The notes under the pieces: model-generated
The model's input: the letters and a program-made list of their open reading frames with translations, nothing else
What the model was told of the DNA's origin: nothing
Databases searched by the model: none
In this document: piece after piece, positions 27,201-32,864 of the stretch
Numbering within the stretch: position 1 is the stretch's first letter
How the letters are laid out: each line of letters starts with the position of its first letter
NCBI GenBank assembly: GCA_017464475.1
Contig: JAFTZQ010000015.1
Location: 1 to 64,000 of the forward strand
From: Paludibacteraceae bacterium
Lineage (GTDB): Bacteria > Bacteroidota > Bacteroidia > Bacteroidales > Paludibacteraceae
Length of the DNA: 64,000 nt
Direction of reading: 5' to 3'
Made by a program: the position numbers and the translations under genes

Positions 27201-27972
27201 TACCGCTGTTCTCCTGGATTTGCACCGTTTCACTGGAAAGCGGATGGGTATAGGATATCGGTTTCGCCTGCGAATAATAGGGAATAGCCGCCAATCCGCG
27301 TCCTGTAACGCCCGACTCATTGACCATATACAGATACGGCGTATAGAGTTGCGGCGCCGCCGTGTTATCACCACCGGTGAAGGTGGTGGGGAAAGTGAAG
27401 AGCGGATTGTAGTCCGCACTTGAGGCACTCTTGGTACGAATATCGGTTTGAATAGAGATCGTGAATTTCTTATTATTGAGCTCAACAGGCGGATACCAAT
27501 CGAACTCCAGGATCGTCACGCGCTTGCAGTCGTCATCCGCCACCTGCTTGAGGTCGATCATAGTATAATCATCGGTACGGTCGATCTGCAAACGATTACC
27601 GTTGTACTCGTTGGTAACTACAATCACGCCGCCTTTGGACTCAGAACTATTGGCTTTCTTATACATCTTAACGGACGCATTACCACGGTCATTGTCCTGA
27701 CGGTTGACGCCATACGCAGGACCGCCCACGTACATAAACGGCTCCACAGACTGTCCTTTGACTTGCCAACGGATCGTCGTGAAGGTGGAGTCCAAATGAT
27801 AATCATTGATTCGTCCGTACGCCCATACGGGGATCTTAAAGTGAATCGAATTGCGGCCGTTGCTATAGACCTGGTAGTGACGCTGCACCTCCAGATAGTC
27901 ATTGGCCTGTACATGTAGCGGCAGCGATACCGCTACGAGAGCTAAAAGTAATAAAAACGTGATCTTTTTCAT
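18232..27972 (-). CDS. Giant secreted multidomain surface protein, 3246 residues
   Basis: Signal peptide at 1-23. Residues 30-850 hold long fibronectin-like stretches (FEIQRAFQSDFSDAQTV; YYRVRRTSSAIWEW). Around 867 and 962 are two carboxypeptidase-regulatory-like domains (ISGMIQMPDNTGMAGVQV, VRLTGRVLYDLS). From about 1400 to 1800 is a unique region rich in Ser/Thr/Tyr. Around 2190 and 2400 are two LamG/concanavalin-like domains (SLYFDGQADHY and YTFMCWFRSD; each ends with WHH or MEVRIWTKAL). Near 2830 is the AICNNECVGMANVAF module also found alone at 16385. The C-terminus is a type 9-like tail (VIIIRNNEKYDVTGKKL). No catalytic motif is recognised; adhesion or a surface scaffold is the best guess. 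A 51-residue membrane peptide precedes it by 12 bp. Confidence 0.85.
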   Translation of the reverse strand: MKKITFLLLLALVAVSLPLHVQANDYLEVQRHYQVYSNGRNSIHFKIPVWAYGRINDYHLDSTFTTIRWQVKGQSVEPFMYVGGPAYGVNRQDNDRGNASVKMYKKANSSESKGGVIVVTNEYNGNRLQIDRTDDYTMIDLKQVADDDCKRVTILEFDWYPPVELNNKKFTISIQTDIRTKSASSADYNPLFTFPTTFTGGDNTAAPQLYTPYLYMVNESGVTGRGLAAIPYYSQAKPISYTHPLSSETVQIQENSGTMYVPTSDSGYYAFDAAFKVYRNEETEDIETIRSNAVHVPAYHRIYDFQATAQQDEYGSYTGANIVTWHTKYPQAKDLIQGDYFEIQRAFQSDFSDAQTVQLMSMKTTDSLYQFVDDNRIAWNGTELRTDTIDTQLYATLEDYTVYNAENKPVASVDLKLTALKLKKPSAPVYYRVRRTSSAIWEWDHDFAKSYELYKTTYLAPLKQTQPNYTIDPDFAKNKKLHFSIAIDNMQIGPRPLSLDECELTYENAHNYVDDGSRNYILEYNDKVIDEDGNLVPHGCQVYIYLKYPDGQEPYGPYPGKPASPGKTKHRVPCRGEVKYLIATNDAVFPTRFYNCYSTATTYFSPYDNRDNYDKIEFTYFPTDPYYGQHVRITNKWKTISPELSPAQDSLIAAKASEIKELLYPKLSALNGDYGRCTWDRTARLILRRNMQETGQSVDIIVPQDSIVRMEDGSWMAHISDVADAPCTHYSYQVLIDPTNATLRLPDSIYLRPVAISGTKFYVSEAARVTSFMASQGDARDKLKSGVQLQWTVNSTAVDSFVVKRVIKGSTEAPEIIYRGEDNYFFDETAVPDQHYEYTVTAYYTCNGNASTNYKTAEGWRSPYGQISGMIQMPDNTGMAGVQVILSSNGQTLATLTTDATGAYLFDSLSYDLTTGTIYTVTPTSQYGTFSYSNTSSGVATVALDASHPVASAIHFVNTSSVRLTGRVLYDLSTIPVTDAYFILNGDTIRRGDIIYRTGTDGNFELVVPKSMPCRLQVAKPGHTFKNDGWLFVTGTDTTFSLVKALDGVRFYDTTKVRLVGRVAGGNDQKDLKHGFGLGKNNLGDDLQLVLMLEGDNTAHIVHDPDDLTHDTLQQSLQGTDILFEQKRIIIRPDVATGEYAADLFPVKYKVVQATANGYATLFPTGTGSETFDLTNAPLNHIYDTYNDSTITYNAVYDRIYRAPVQIKMTQLLYGMEKAGYGEQTGEYTDMDGKTYDLSFYTEQNGEAIYTLGYPVFLYNRQYQFMVSAYEEYCYNNNKQTGIIDRVPVRSGSVTIRNGLHSATESRSYELDNEGKNTSVLLKSDNIDFTNSGVAALRSVSAALKTEGNTVETDLFQAFVSGDVVRNKTLRSSSADIVLLDIVRDPGGMGSSSWLEQGSTYKFGYSSRTHWEGGAEIGLKWGDGITQSVGVVSAPAGTGTYAGSDFETNRAITLSIPFTWEWDWTNKYSYEFTTSSRIATSSSYSGVGANADVYLGATRSIVTGLAKSVSVISDSLWQARQTAYQGGAIKLLAQGTDADGHKFYLVTGEKSVIGSIIDNTFIYSQKYILESIIPTLAMQRLNLLENFPDRETAQTVANQRGVPVYWYKGLQEKIVASDTLKTTDYEMIAPKISEQPFPDEVATINKRVMQWITIISNNEKEKIMARMSGQRLGTYSVSGSNTYTRNDNYAYGASYTVMPQEGLWLYNLSQTGTAVAERLTLANLKNMKSFWESSGKAIGESVSEIIADNFTNYATDLFSDNMTYKPEELEGKTSTAKWKIVFEPVLSYTNDEYRSTEAVVSRKVGFTLSPDPHGDISVSVFRANLDSVFYKGSAVSREETQMENDSLCYGSYVFYTEGGSSYCPHEGEERTKFYNAGTSIIGNGTLYAAKPEMAINTYEQTNVASDKPAIFRLTLMNNADMQTPFQTGEYMHLSLAGGNPDGAKVFIDGVPIAAGYPLYLVAGKPVVKTMEVYRGQADDYNDMELQLSLDACEKIYSSLKFSVHYLPQSSPVEIAYPRDKWVMNTLSARDSLGYYLPITIDGFDIHHKNFDHIEFQYKLSTENNDAWVTQCSFFADDSLYNQATGNKAMIENGRITPFRFYGERDPKELNYDLRAVSFCRYGSGFVTKESPVISGIKDTRPPVLFGKPLPANGILKLDGDIKLRFSEPIAGNWLDEDNNFQVLGVTNATGITQTTSLYFDGQADHYAASQASRELAITDLTIDMLIKPAEKGREMILFAHGNEEYSFTFSLTADNCLKLSTESDGSHKEYLSKPMDELSSTDFTRVIMSYELFENTIRFYAGTKDITDNDFIGWVLQNEAAPLRFGCGLNGENPFHGNMMEVRIWTKALSPAEIANTHLRRLTGYEHGLLAYYPLSESKGNTMDDLASGATLTAKGLSWTNPQGISLATNGNKVRLQPTLFSRTEAEDYTFMCWFRSDNAKQDNISLFGTAMGDSVTMQLAFSDGAIRFTAGDVDQFASADLTDGNWHHCVLVISKTYNSGTLYIDNRLILMFPTIGIGALAGTSVWMADGLEGNIDDVCLFEQALPAELIAEFGKQTPNGEEMGLINLLTFSRVKRNSSGVMEQVFSTDNQRVFRDANGKVVEKVQPLLVDDLASQADKSNYAPVRDRGLLTNLPFNWTYQESELLINIKAQPREINKRTMYLTVRDVEDLNGNRLPSPVMQTVYANLNSIVWGGRSLQIVTDYEQSSVARNTTTIMNQTGMTRQYTIDHLPTWLSVSPAQGTLEAEDEKTVTFTVKEVLKPGLHNHIVYLTDDQGLSEPLLIEVEVTTECPYNEPETGKYPYNMSLCGQVKIGNVYDSDPNDKVLAICNNECVGMANVAFDNQTNKSAVFLTVYGSEAMSGKTVRFQLWQASTGKVYELSADRNVLFAHGQVYGCGDATPLYLTTTGTETMSIPLKAGWSWISVNLDLTQTQGVLSKCINSSDPWTKGDIIKDPASQLFSTYSQIRDRFEGDIDHLHHSLIYMVYAKNGNMMRIAGDQLAPDSMHITLRGDGRWNAMPCLLNQATTVMEALSDYYDKATPGDLLKSHDRFAYFSEDKKWEGNLTTVRPGEGYLFRRMGAGNVTVNFYDKSAKAPKRVVSAEATNNGSEFTNPSAATNMTMIAKVQSDNVQSTKDNDQLPIIKVFIGDELVGVAEPLSLHGEQEEAHYFITIQSDKSGALRFETEDGTLLTAEQPISYASDAHAGSLNAPVMLRMDEHRPYKIIEDNHVIIIRNNEKYDVTGKKL
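18568..18600. repeat. TTTGTAC heptad array inside the giant protein
   Basis: TTTGTAC TTTGTAC, ATTGTCAC, TTTGTAC; in frame as VQSDNVQSTKDND near residue 3130. The same heptad occurs in the SDR gene at 34464. Confidence 0.8.
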
Positions 27973-27984
27973 ATGCTAAATGAA

Positions 27985-28140
27985 TTACATTTTCAGTTTG
28001 GAGAGAGGTTTGAGTCGTGCCCAACCGATGGAGAGCAGCAGGATGATGATACCTACCACTAACAATCCCCACTGGCCGAGTTGCAGCTCCATACAATCCG
28101 TCATGATGGCCCGTACTACCCACAATTTGATTTGCCTCAT
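27985..28140 (-). CDS. Small single-pass membrane peptide (51 residues)
   Basis: MRQIKLWVVRAIMTDCMEL, then a TM segment (GLLVVGIIILLLSIGWARL) and a basic tail (KPLSKLKM). It ends 12 bp before the giant surface gene and is the first gene of that operon after a leader of about 250 bases. It may help membrane insertion or export of its neighbour, or be a leader peptide. No family recognised. Confidence 0.6.
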   Translation of the reverse strand: MRQIKLWVVRAIMTDCMELQLGQWGLLVVGIIILLLSIGWARLKPLSKLKM

Positions 28141-28275
28141 TGTTAGAATGTTTTTAAATATTTATTGTAAAAAATGGTTTTGTTTGTCGCACTACAAAGT
28201 AAAGGCGACAAGTGCATACCGCACCTGCCGCCAAAAGCCGGTTATTCTATTCTCCTCTTCTTCGCGTAAGCGCGC

Positions 28276-28299
28276 ACATACATACATACATACATACAT
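28276..28299. repeat. CATA tetranucleotide microsatellite
   Basis: About six CATA units in the untranslated leader of the giant-protein operon. Copy number could vary by slippage. Confidence 0.85.
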
Positions 28300-28394
28300 G
28301 AGCCGCCGCGCTTGTCATTAAGAGGTTATATGTAAGGAATTGATCCAAAATCATGTTTACAAAGTGAGTACTTAGACTCTTTTATCAAAAATCG

Positions 28395-28430
28395 CTACAA
28401 AGGTATAACTTTTTTCGGAATTACGCAAGA
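28395..28430 (-). promoter_or_regulatory. Promoter of the giant-protein operon, duplicated at 31407
   Basis: The -7 box TACCTTTG is the complement of 28398-28405. The 36-bp segment 28395-28430 is identical to 31407-31442, in front of the truncated sigma-factor gene, so one promoter copy was probably duplicated with or from an ECF-sigma locus. Confidence 0.8.
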
Positions 28431-28578
28431 CTTTTAGAAGAAAAATAAGTTTTTGTAAGATATTTTGTCGGATTTAAAGTCAATAAATCGGGTTTATTGT
28501 ATTTTGGTTTTGATAGTTATTCTAGTCTTCCTAGACCGCTTACGCTATCCTAGATGTTCCAGGTATTCTTGGGCATAC

Positions 28579-28617
28579 AAAAAGCGGTAGTCCGCTTTAT
28601 ATCAGATTACCGCTTAA
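28579..28617 (-). terminator. Terminator of the AAA ATPase gene
   Basis: Minus strand: AAGCGGTA, a loop of about 18 bases that includes AAAGCGGAC, TACCGCTTTTTG. It is 20 bp past the stop codon. Confidence 0.75.
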
Positions 28618-28637
28618 AAACTGTAGTATATGTATGT

Positions 28638-29849
28638 TTAATAGAGGAAGCCGAACAGCCAGAGTGGGATTCGATTCCGGCTGCCTATTTCTGTCTCGTC
28701 CACAGCTAAGAAGCTGTTTTCAATATCTTTGATTTGCTCAAAGGTCTTGTTACTACCACCTACCTCAAACAGATATTTGTCTGCTACCAAAAAATCTCCC
28801 TTTGCCGGATAGTGCACTTCATACACCTGACTGACTTGGTTGAAGAAGAAAGTCTCGCGAATGGTGCCGATGTTGGTCTTGCTTCCCAAGGCATACATCA
28901 AGTTCGGGTTGTTCAAGAAGATTTTCTCCGGACGTGACAGTACCTTGAGACTTTTCACCTTGTCGGTCAGAAGAGCCAGCAATCCACCTCTTTCAAGGGC
29001 TTCAAGCATTTTCAGGCCTTGCACTCTGTCGGTCTCCAATTGTGCATACAAAGTATTCATCGTCGGCATCTGCGGCACATGTTCAGCCAACACCATCAAC
29101 ATCTTTTTGGCTTTGCGGATTGTAGAAATAGTTACCTCGTCAATAGCCGGATAATCCACTTCCAAGACATGGTTGACCACCTTCTGCAGACGATTTTCAA
29201 AACCTGTCTTAGCTACCTTGTAGAACGGATAATAGCCATGATGCAGGTACTGCTCAAACAAGGGTTGGATAGAAGGGATTTTGCCTTTTATATCCATCGC
29301 TATCTGCACATGGTTGCTTAATAGCTCGTCCAACGATACGCTCGGCAGCGAAACCACTCCTTCGTATTCCAGAAACTCCCGGAATGACAGTCCTGCCATC
29401 GTATAGTCCAACAAGCGTCTGGACAAGTCTCCTTCTCCGCTTTTGAGACGTAGCATGGATGAGCCGGTATAAACGATTTGCAAATCCGGGTAGGTATCAT
29501 AGAAATTCTTAAGCAAGGTTTGCCAATGCAGGTAATGATGCACCTCATCCATGAAAAGGTGTCTTCCTCCATGAATGTAATAGTACTTGACAAAGTCTTG
29601 CAAGGAATGGCTTTGAAACCATAGATTATCCAACGATACATACATCGCATCATCAGGATTATCGAAATGCTCCTTGATGTATTGCAGCATCATGGTTGTT
29701 TTGCCGACACCCTTCGGACCTTTTATTCCCACCAGTTTATCAGTCCAGTCAATGGACTCATAAATGTACCGATGAAAATCCGTTGGCGTACTTTGCAGTC
29801 TCAAATGGTACTGAAGCAGTAAATCTTCAATTTCTGTAACAGGCTCCAT
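28638..29849 (-). CDS. AAA_14/DUF4143-type ATPase
   Basis: 403 residues. Walker A GPKGVGKTT (about residues 44-52), Walker B HLFMDEVHH (about 95), sensor-like TGSSMLRL, then the C-terminal DUF4143-like domain ending in a nuclease-like fold region (FLVADKYLFEVGG). Common stand-alone ATPases of Bacteroidales, role unclear, often mobile or lineage-specific. Single-gene unit with its own promoter (29875-29882) and terminator. Intact length for the family. Confidence 0.88.
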   Translation of the reverse strand: MEPVTEIEDLLLQYHLRLQSTPTDFHRYIYESIDWTDKLVGIKGPKGVGKTTMMLQYIKEHFDNPDDAMYVSLDNLWFQSHSLQDFVKYYYIHGGRHLFMDEVHHYLHWQTLLKNFYDTYPDLQIVYTGSSMLRLKSGEGDLSRRLLDYTMAGLSFREFLEYEGVVSLPSVSLDELLSNHVQIAMDIKGKIPSIQPLFEQYLHHGYYPFYKVAKTGFENRLQKVVNHVLEVDYPAIDEVTISTIRKAKKMLMVLAEHVPQMPTMNTLYAQLETDRVQGLKMLEALERGGLLALLTDKVKSLKVLSRPEKIFLNNPNLMYALGSKTNIGTIRETFFFNQVSQVYEVHYPAKGDFLVADKYLFEVGGSNKTFEQIKDIENSFLAVDETEIGSRNRIPLWLFGFLY

Positions 29850-29874
29850 AACATGTGTTCATTAAAAATCGCTG

Positions 29875-29906
29875 CAAAGGTACTGCTTTTTTTTCATATA
29901 GGCAAG
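29875..29906 (-). promoter_or_regulatory. Promoter of the AAA ATPase gene
   Basis: The -7 box TACCTTTG is the complement of 29875-29882, about 26 bp from the start codon, with AAAAGCAG upstream. Confidence 0.8.
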
Positions 29907-29923
29907 TCTTTATGGCAAAAAAA

Positions 29924-29970
29924 GAGTTTCCAAACTCGTTTTTTTTATATTTTTTAGAGTTTCCAAACTC
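29924..29970. repeat. Duplicated palindrome GAGTTTCCAAACTC
   Basis: Two identical 14-bp palindromes (29924-29937 and 29957-29970), each followed by a run of T on the plus strand, upstream of the ATPase promoter. They act either as a tandem terminator for leftward or rightward transcription or as a dimeric operator. Confidence 0.7.
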
Positions 29971-30079
29971 GTTTTTGAACAAAAGAAAGAAGTTTCGATA
30001 CTTCTTTTTACGGTAATCCAATATGTCAAAGATCGTGCGTATATACGCTGAAGCGGCACACACTATTCGTGCGTACCGC

Positions 30080-30989
30080 TTATGGGTTTGCGAATTCGGG
30101 GTGTTCGTCCGTTATGCCGCCCTTCGCCGGTGGGGGGGTGATAAATTGCTGGTTGTCAATGCGTTGCAGACGCATCTCACTCGGTTTCATGCCGAAATAG
30201 CGCGTGAAAGCACGAGTAAAATTAGGCAGTTGGGTATAACCGCACTGCTCCGCCACCTCGGCAATCGTTATATCCCGGTAGTTGAGCAGCAGGTATTTCG
30301 CTTTCTGCATACGTACCTGCGTGAGATAAGCCTGCGGCGTGACGGCGAAGGTCTTGGTCATCCGTCGTTGCAGCGTCCGTGGGGTGATATGCATATGCTG
30401 CGCGATAGATTCCGCGTCCACTGTACCTTTCTTCATCATCTCTTCCATCGCCTGCTTCAGTTGTTCTACGACACCTTGTCATCCTCCGTCAGCGCGGATG
30501 CCTCCGGAAGAGTATCCATGATGATGTTCCGGTACTGCTGGCTGATCTCTGCGTATTGCGTCTGCAGCGTCTGGATTCCTTGCTCGTATTCCTGCTCCTT
30601 CTGTCTATGGCACCCATAAGGCTATAGACATCGCCCTTGGCGTTCGCTTCCACCTTGTCTGTGCAACGCTCGGCGGCACGTTGGCAAAAGTCCACCGCCT
30701 CGCTGTAATCGCCCTCGCCGTAATGCCATTCGGCGATATAGTAATACACATTCACATCCACCGAGTCCATGTGCGCGCCGGCAGGGAAGACTATCGGCTC
30801 GTCGATGTAGTCTGTCTGATGCAGATAAACGAAGAAGTCATTCGCCAGCCGCAAACGGTTTGTTGCGTTGGTGGCAGCAGGATAAGCGGTTTCATAGTGC
30901 TTTATCTGCTCCCTGCTATCCCCCGCTGCCCATGAAGGCAGGCACAAAAGCAATGTCAGAAGGAAGATGATATGTCGTGTTTTTCTCAT
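30080..30989 (-). pseudogene. Decayed TPR-AraC regulator
   Basis: The first part has a signal peptide and TPR-like helices (MRKTRHIIFLLTLLL through DVYSLMGAI). At about 30608 the frame breaks and the coding sense continues in another frame as QKEQEYEQGIQTLQTQYAEI, a coiled coil, ending EDDK. At about 30482 a second shift leads into VVEQLKQAMEEMMKKGTVDAESI and an AraC-type HTH (IAQHMHITPRTLQRRMTKTF, VAEQCGYTQLPNFTRAFTRYFG). The usual further TPRs and TM helix are missing between the first two parts, so there is an internal deletion as well as two frameshifts. Promoter at 31067-31074. Non-functional as a full protein; the AraC part might still be translated. Confidence 0.75.
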
Positions 30990-31066
30990 ATCTTTAGATA
31001 TTAAATCAAAATCCACAAATGGATGATTTTTCTCGTGTCCTTGAGACACTCGATCAAAATCCGGTG

Positions 31067-31152
31067 CAAAGTTACAACTTTTTTCTGATATATCACTTAT
31101 CATTTTCATTAAAAAATTTATCATTTTCGGACAAAAGCACCGAAAATGACAA
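31067..31152 (-). promoter_or_regulatory. Promoter and inverted repeat of the decayed regulator
   Basis: The -7 box TAACTTTG is the complement of 31067-31074. Just upstream, a near-perfect inverted repeat (ATTTATCATTTTCGG with CCGAAAATGACAAAT) spans about 31110-31152, possibly an autoregulatory operator. Confidence 0.55.
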
Positions 31153-31215
31153 ATTTTACATGGGGGAACCTTGATATAGTGCCAACTGAATGCGCGTAGC
31201 ACTAAGTTTATATGT

Positions 31216-31389
31216 CTAGCCTTGCTTTATTATTTCCCAGTGACCTCCGTTTTTCTCGTCCTGGGTTACCGCCATAGCAAACGCTTTCAGACGATTATAC
31301 AGACTCCTGAACATTTGCTCGAAAGCCTTTTGGTCGCCCGATATCACTGCTTCCGTCAATTGGCGGTCATTATACGAGAACTCAACCAT
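31216..31389 (-). pseudogene. Truncated ECF sigma factor (N-terminal fragment)
   Basis: 57 codons: MVEFSYNDRQLTEAVISGD, then QKAFEQMFRSLYNRLKAFAMAV, the start of sigma region 2 as in Bacteroidetes ECF sigma factors, then an abrupt change and stop. Regions 2.3 to 4 are absent from the window. Its promoter is a 36-bp exact copy of the one at 28395. Probably left by a deletion that also damaged the next regulator. Confidence 0.7.
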
Positions 31390-31406
31390 TCAATATTGGA
31401 TTGGGA

Positions 31407-31442
31407 CTACAAAGGTATAACTTTTTTCGGAATTACGCAAGA
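31407..31442 (-). promoter_or_regulatory. Promoter copy identical to 28395-28430
   Basis: Same 36 bp, -7 box TACCTTTG as complement of 31410-31417, about 20 bp before the sigma fragment start. Confidence 0.75.
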
Positions 31443-31477
31443 GATATATAAGAAAAAAACAAAGTAGGTGGGATTTT

Positions 31478-31520
31478 ATTTGCATATTTGCAAAAAAAGC
31501 AGTACCTTTGCAGCGGATTT
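31478..31520 (+). promoter_or_regulatory. Promoter of the rRNA methyltransferase gene
   Basis: TTTGC-type upstream element and -7 box TACCTTTG at 31503-31510, only 10 bp before the ATG at 31521. The transcript is close to leaderless and this rules out the longer upstream start. Confidence 0.8.
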
Positions 31521-32864
31521 ATGTTACCTGTAGATTTCATAGAGAGCATGCACCAGCAGTTGGGACCGGAAGCGGAGCTGCTGATCCGGGCGCTGGAGAC
31601 GGAGCCTGTAACCTCTATCCGTCTGAACAGCAAGCTGGACGTGCTGACGTTTGAGGGCGACACGGAGGAGGTGCCGTGGCATATAGACGGCTATTATCTC
31701 AGCGTCCGTCCGCAGTTCACCTTGGATCCACTCTTTCACGCCGGCTGCTACTACGTGCAGGAAGCCAGTTCGATGTTCCTACAGCAGGTGCTCGAGCAAT
31801 ACCTCGACACTTCGTCCCTTGTATTGGACCTGTGCGCCGCTCCGGGCGGCAAGAGTACGCTGATCAGCGAATACCTCGGTCGCGACGGACTATTAGTGAG
31901 CAACGAGGTCGTTCGACAGCGCGTGTTCATCTTGTCGGAGAATATCCAGAAATGGGGCAACGGCAACACCGTCGTCACCCATAACACCGCGGAGGAGTTC
32001 GGCGAGCGGTGCAAGCATTTGTTCGACTGCGTGGTAGTGGATGCGCCGTGTTCGGGAGAAGGTATGTTCCGCAAGGATCTGCAGGCGCGCGAGGAATGGA
32101 GTCCGAAGGCTGTGATGCTGTGCGCAGAGCGGCAACGGTCTATTCTGATGGACGTTTGGGACGCGTTGAAACCCGGCGGGATACTGGTCTATAGCACCTG
32201 CACGTTCAACGAAGAAGAGAACGAGAAGAACGTGGAATGGCTATGCGACATCTTGGGCGGCGAAGTGCTGGAGGTGGATTACGAGCCGGAATGGGGTATC
32301 ACCGAAGGTCGCGCAGGCTACCATTTCTACCCGCATAAGACGAAAGGCGAGGGTTTCTACCTGTGCGCCATCCGCAAGAGCGAGCGCGAGTCATTGAATC
32401 CCGCCAAGATCAAGGCTCCGAAGCGCGACACGTCTATGGCTCATCCCGAATACATGGCCGCTATGCGGAGCTGGTTGCAGCACCCGGACGAGTGGGCAAT
32501 CCGCTATTCGGACCGTTTTGCCACCGCCTATCCGTTGAAATGGAAAGAGATCATCGATTGGTTAGGCACCCGAATGACCTGTATCTCGACGGGGTTCGGC
32601 ATCGGCGAAGAGCGCGGCAAGGGGATTGCGCCGCAGCATAGTCTGAGTATGGCGAAAGAGTTGCGGAAAGAGGCGTTCCCGAATATCAGTTTGAGCCGCG
32701 AGCAGGCTTTGAGTTACCTCCGTTGCGAGGCTTTGAGCCTGAGCGACGTCCCTTTGGGGCTCGTCCTCCTGACTTACGAGGGTGTCCCCCTCGGTTTCGC
32801 GAAGAATGTCGGGAACCGGCTGAACAACCTTTACCCGAACGAGTGGCGGATCCGGCACCTTTGA
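31521..32864 (+). CDS. rRNA (cytosine-C5) methyltransferase, RsmF/NOL1-Nop2 type
   Basis: Methylates cytosine-5 in rRNA using S-adenosylmethionine. Residues 1-100 are the N-terminal recognition region; the SAM motif is LDLCAAPGGKST (about 108-119); the motif IV cysteine is in DAPCSGEGMF (about 177) and the catalytic cysteine in YSTCTFNEEENE (about 228). The C-terminal part (residues 320-448) is the RsmF-like domain (LGLVLLTYEGVPLGFAKN). Length about 448, normal for Bacteroidetes homologues. Its 3' end overlaps the convergent DEAD-box gene by 179 bp. Exact target base not determinable. Confidence 0.92.
   Translation: MLPVDFIESMHQQLGPEAELLIRALETEPVTSIRLNSKLDVLTFEGDTEEVPWHIDGYYLSVRPQFTLDPLFHAGCYYVQEASSMFLQQVLEQYLDTSSLVLDLCAAPGGKSTLISEYLGRDGLLVSNEVVRQRVFILSENIQKWGNGNTVVTHNTAEEFGERCKHLFDCVVVDAPCSGEGMFRKDLQAREEWSPKAVMLCAERQRSILMDVWDALKPGGILVYSTCTFNEEENEKNVEWLCDILGGEVLEVDYEPEWGITEGRAGYHFYPHKTKGEGFYLCAIRKSERESLNPAKIKAPKRDTSMAHPEYMAAMRSWLQHPDEWAIRYSDRFATAYPLKWKEIIDWLGTRMTCISTGFGIGEERGKGIAPQHSLSMAKELRKEAFPNISLSREQALSYLRCEALSLSDVPLGLVLLTYEGVPLGFAKNVGNRLNNLYPNEWRIRHL

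Larger units (their letters stand above)
28141..28637. other. Gene-free region with promoter, microsatellite and terminator
   Basis: 497 bp without a convincing ORF. It contains a CATA microsatellite (28276-28299), the promoter of the giant-protein operon (28398-28405), CTAG-rich degenerate repeats (about 28520-28565) and the terminator of the AAA ATPase gene (28579-28617). Confidence 0.7.

Noticed and set aside
27899..28123. 74-codon frame upstream of the giant gene
   Set aside because: Overlaps the better 51-residue membrane peptide in another frame, which has a TM segment and correct operon spacing.
29827..30063. 78-codon frame with KNEFGNS repeats
   Set aside because: It is only the translation of the twin GAGTTTCCAAACTC palindromes and the ATPase promoter.
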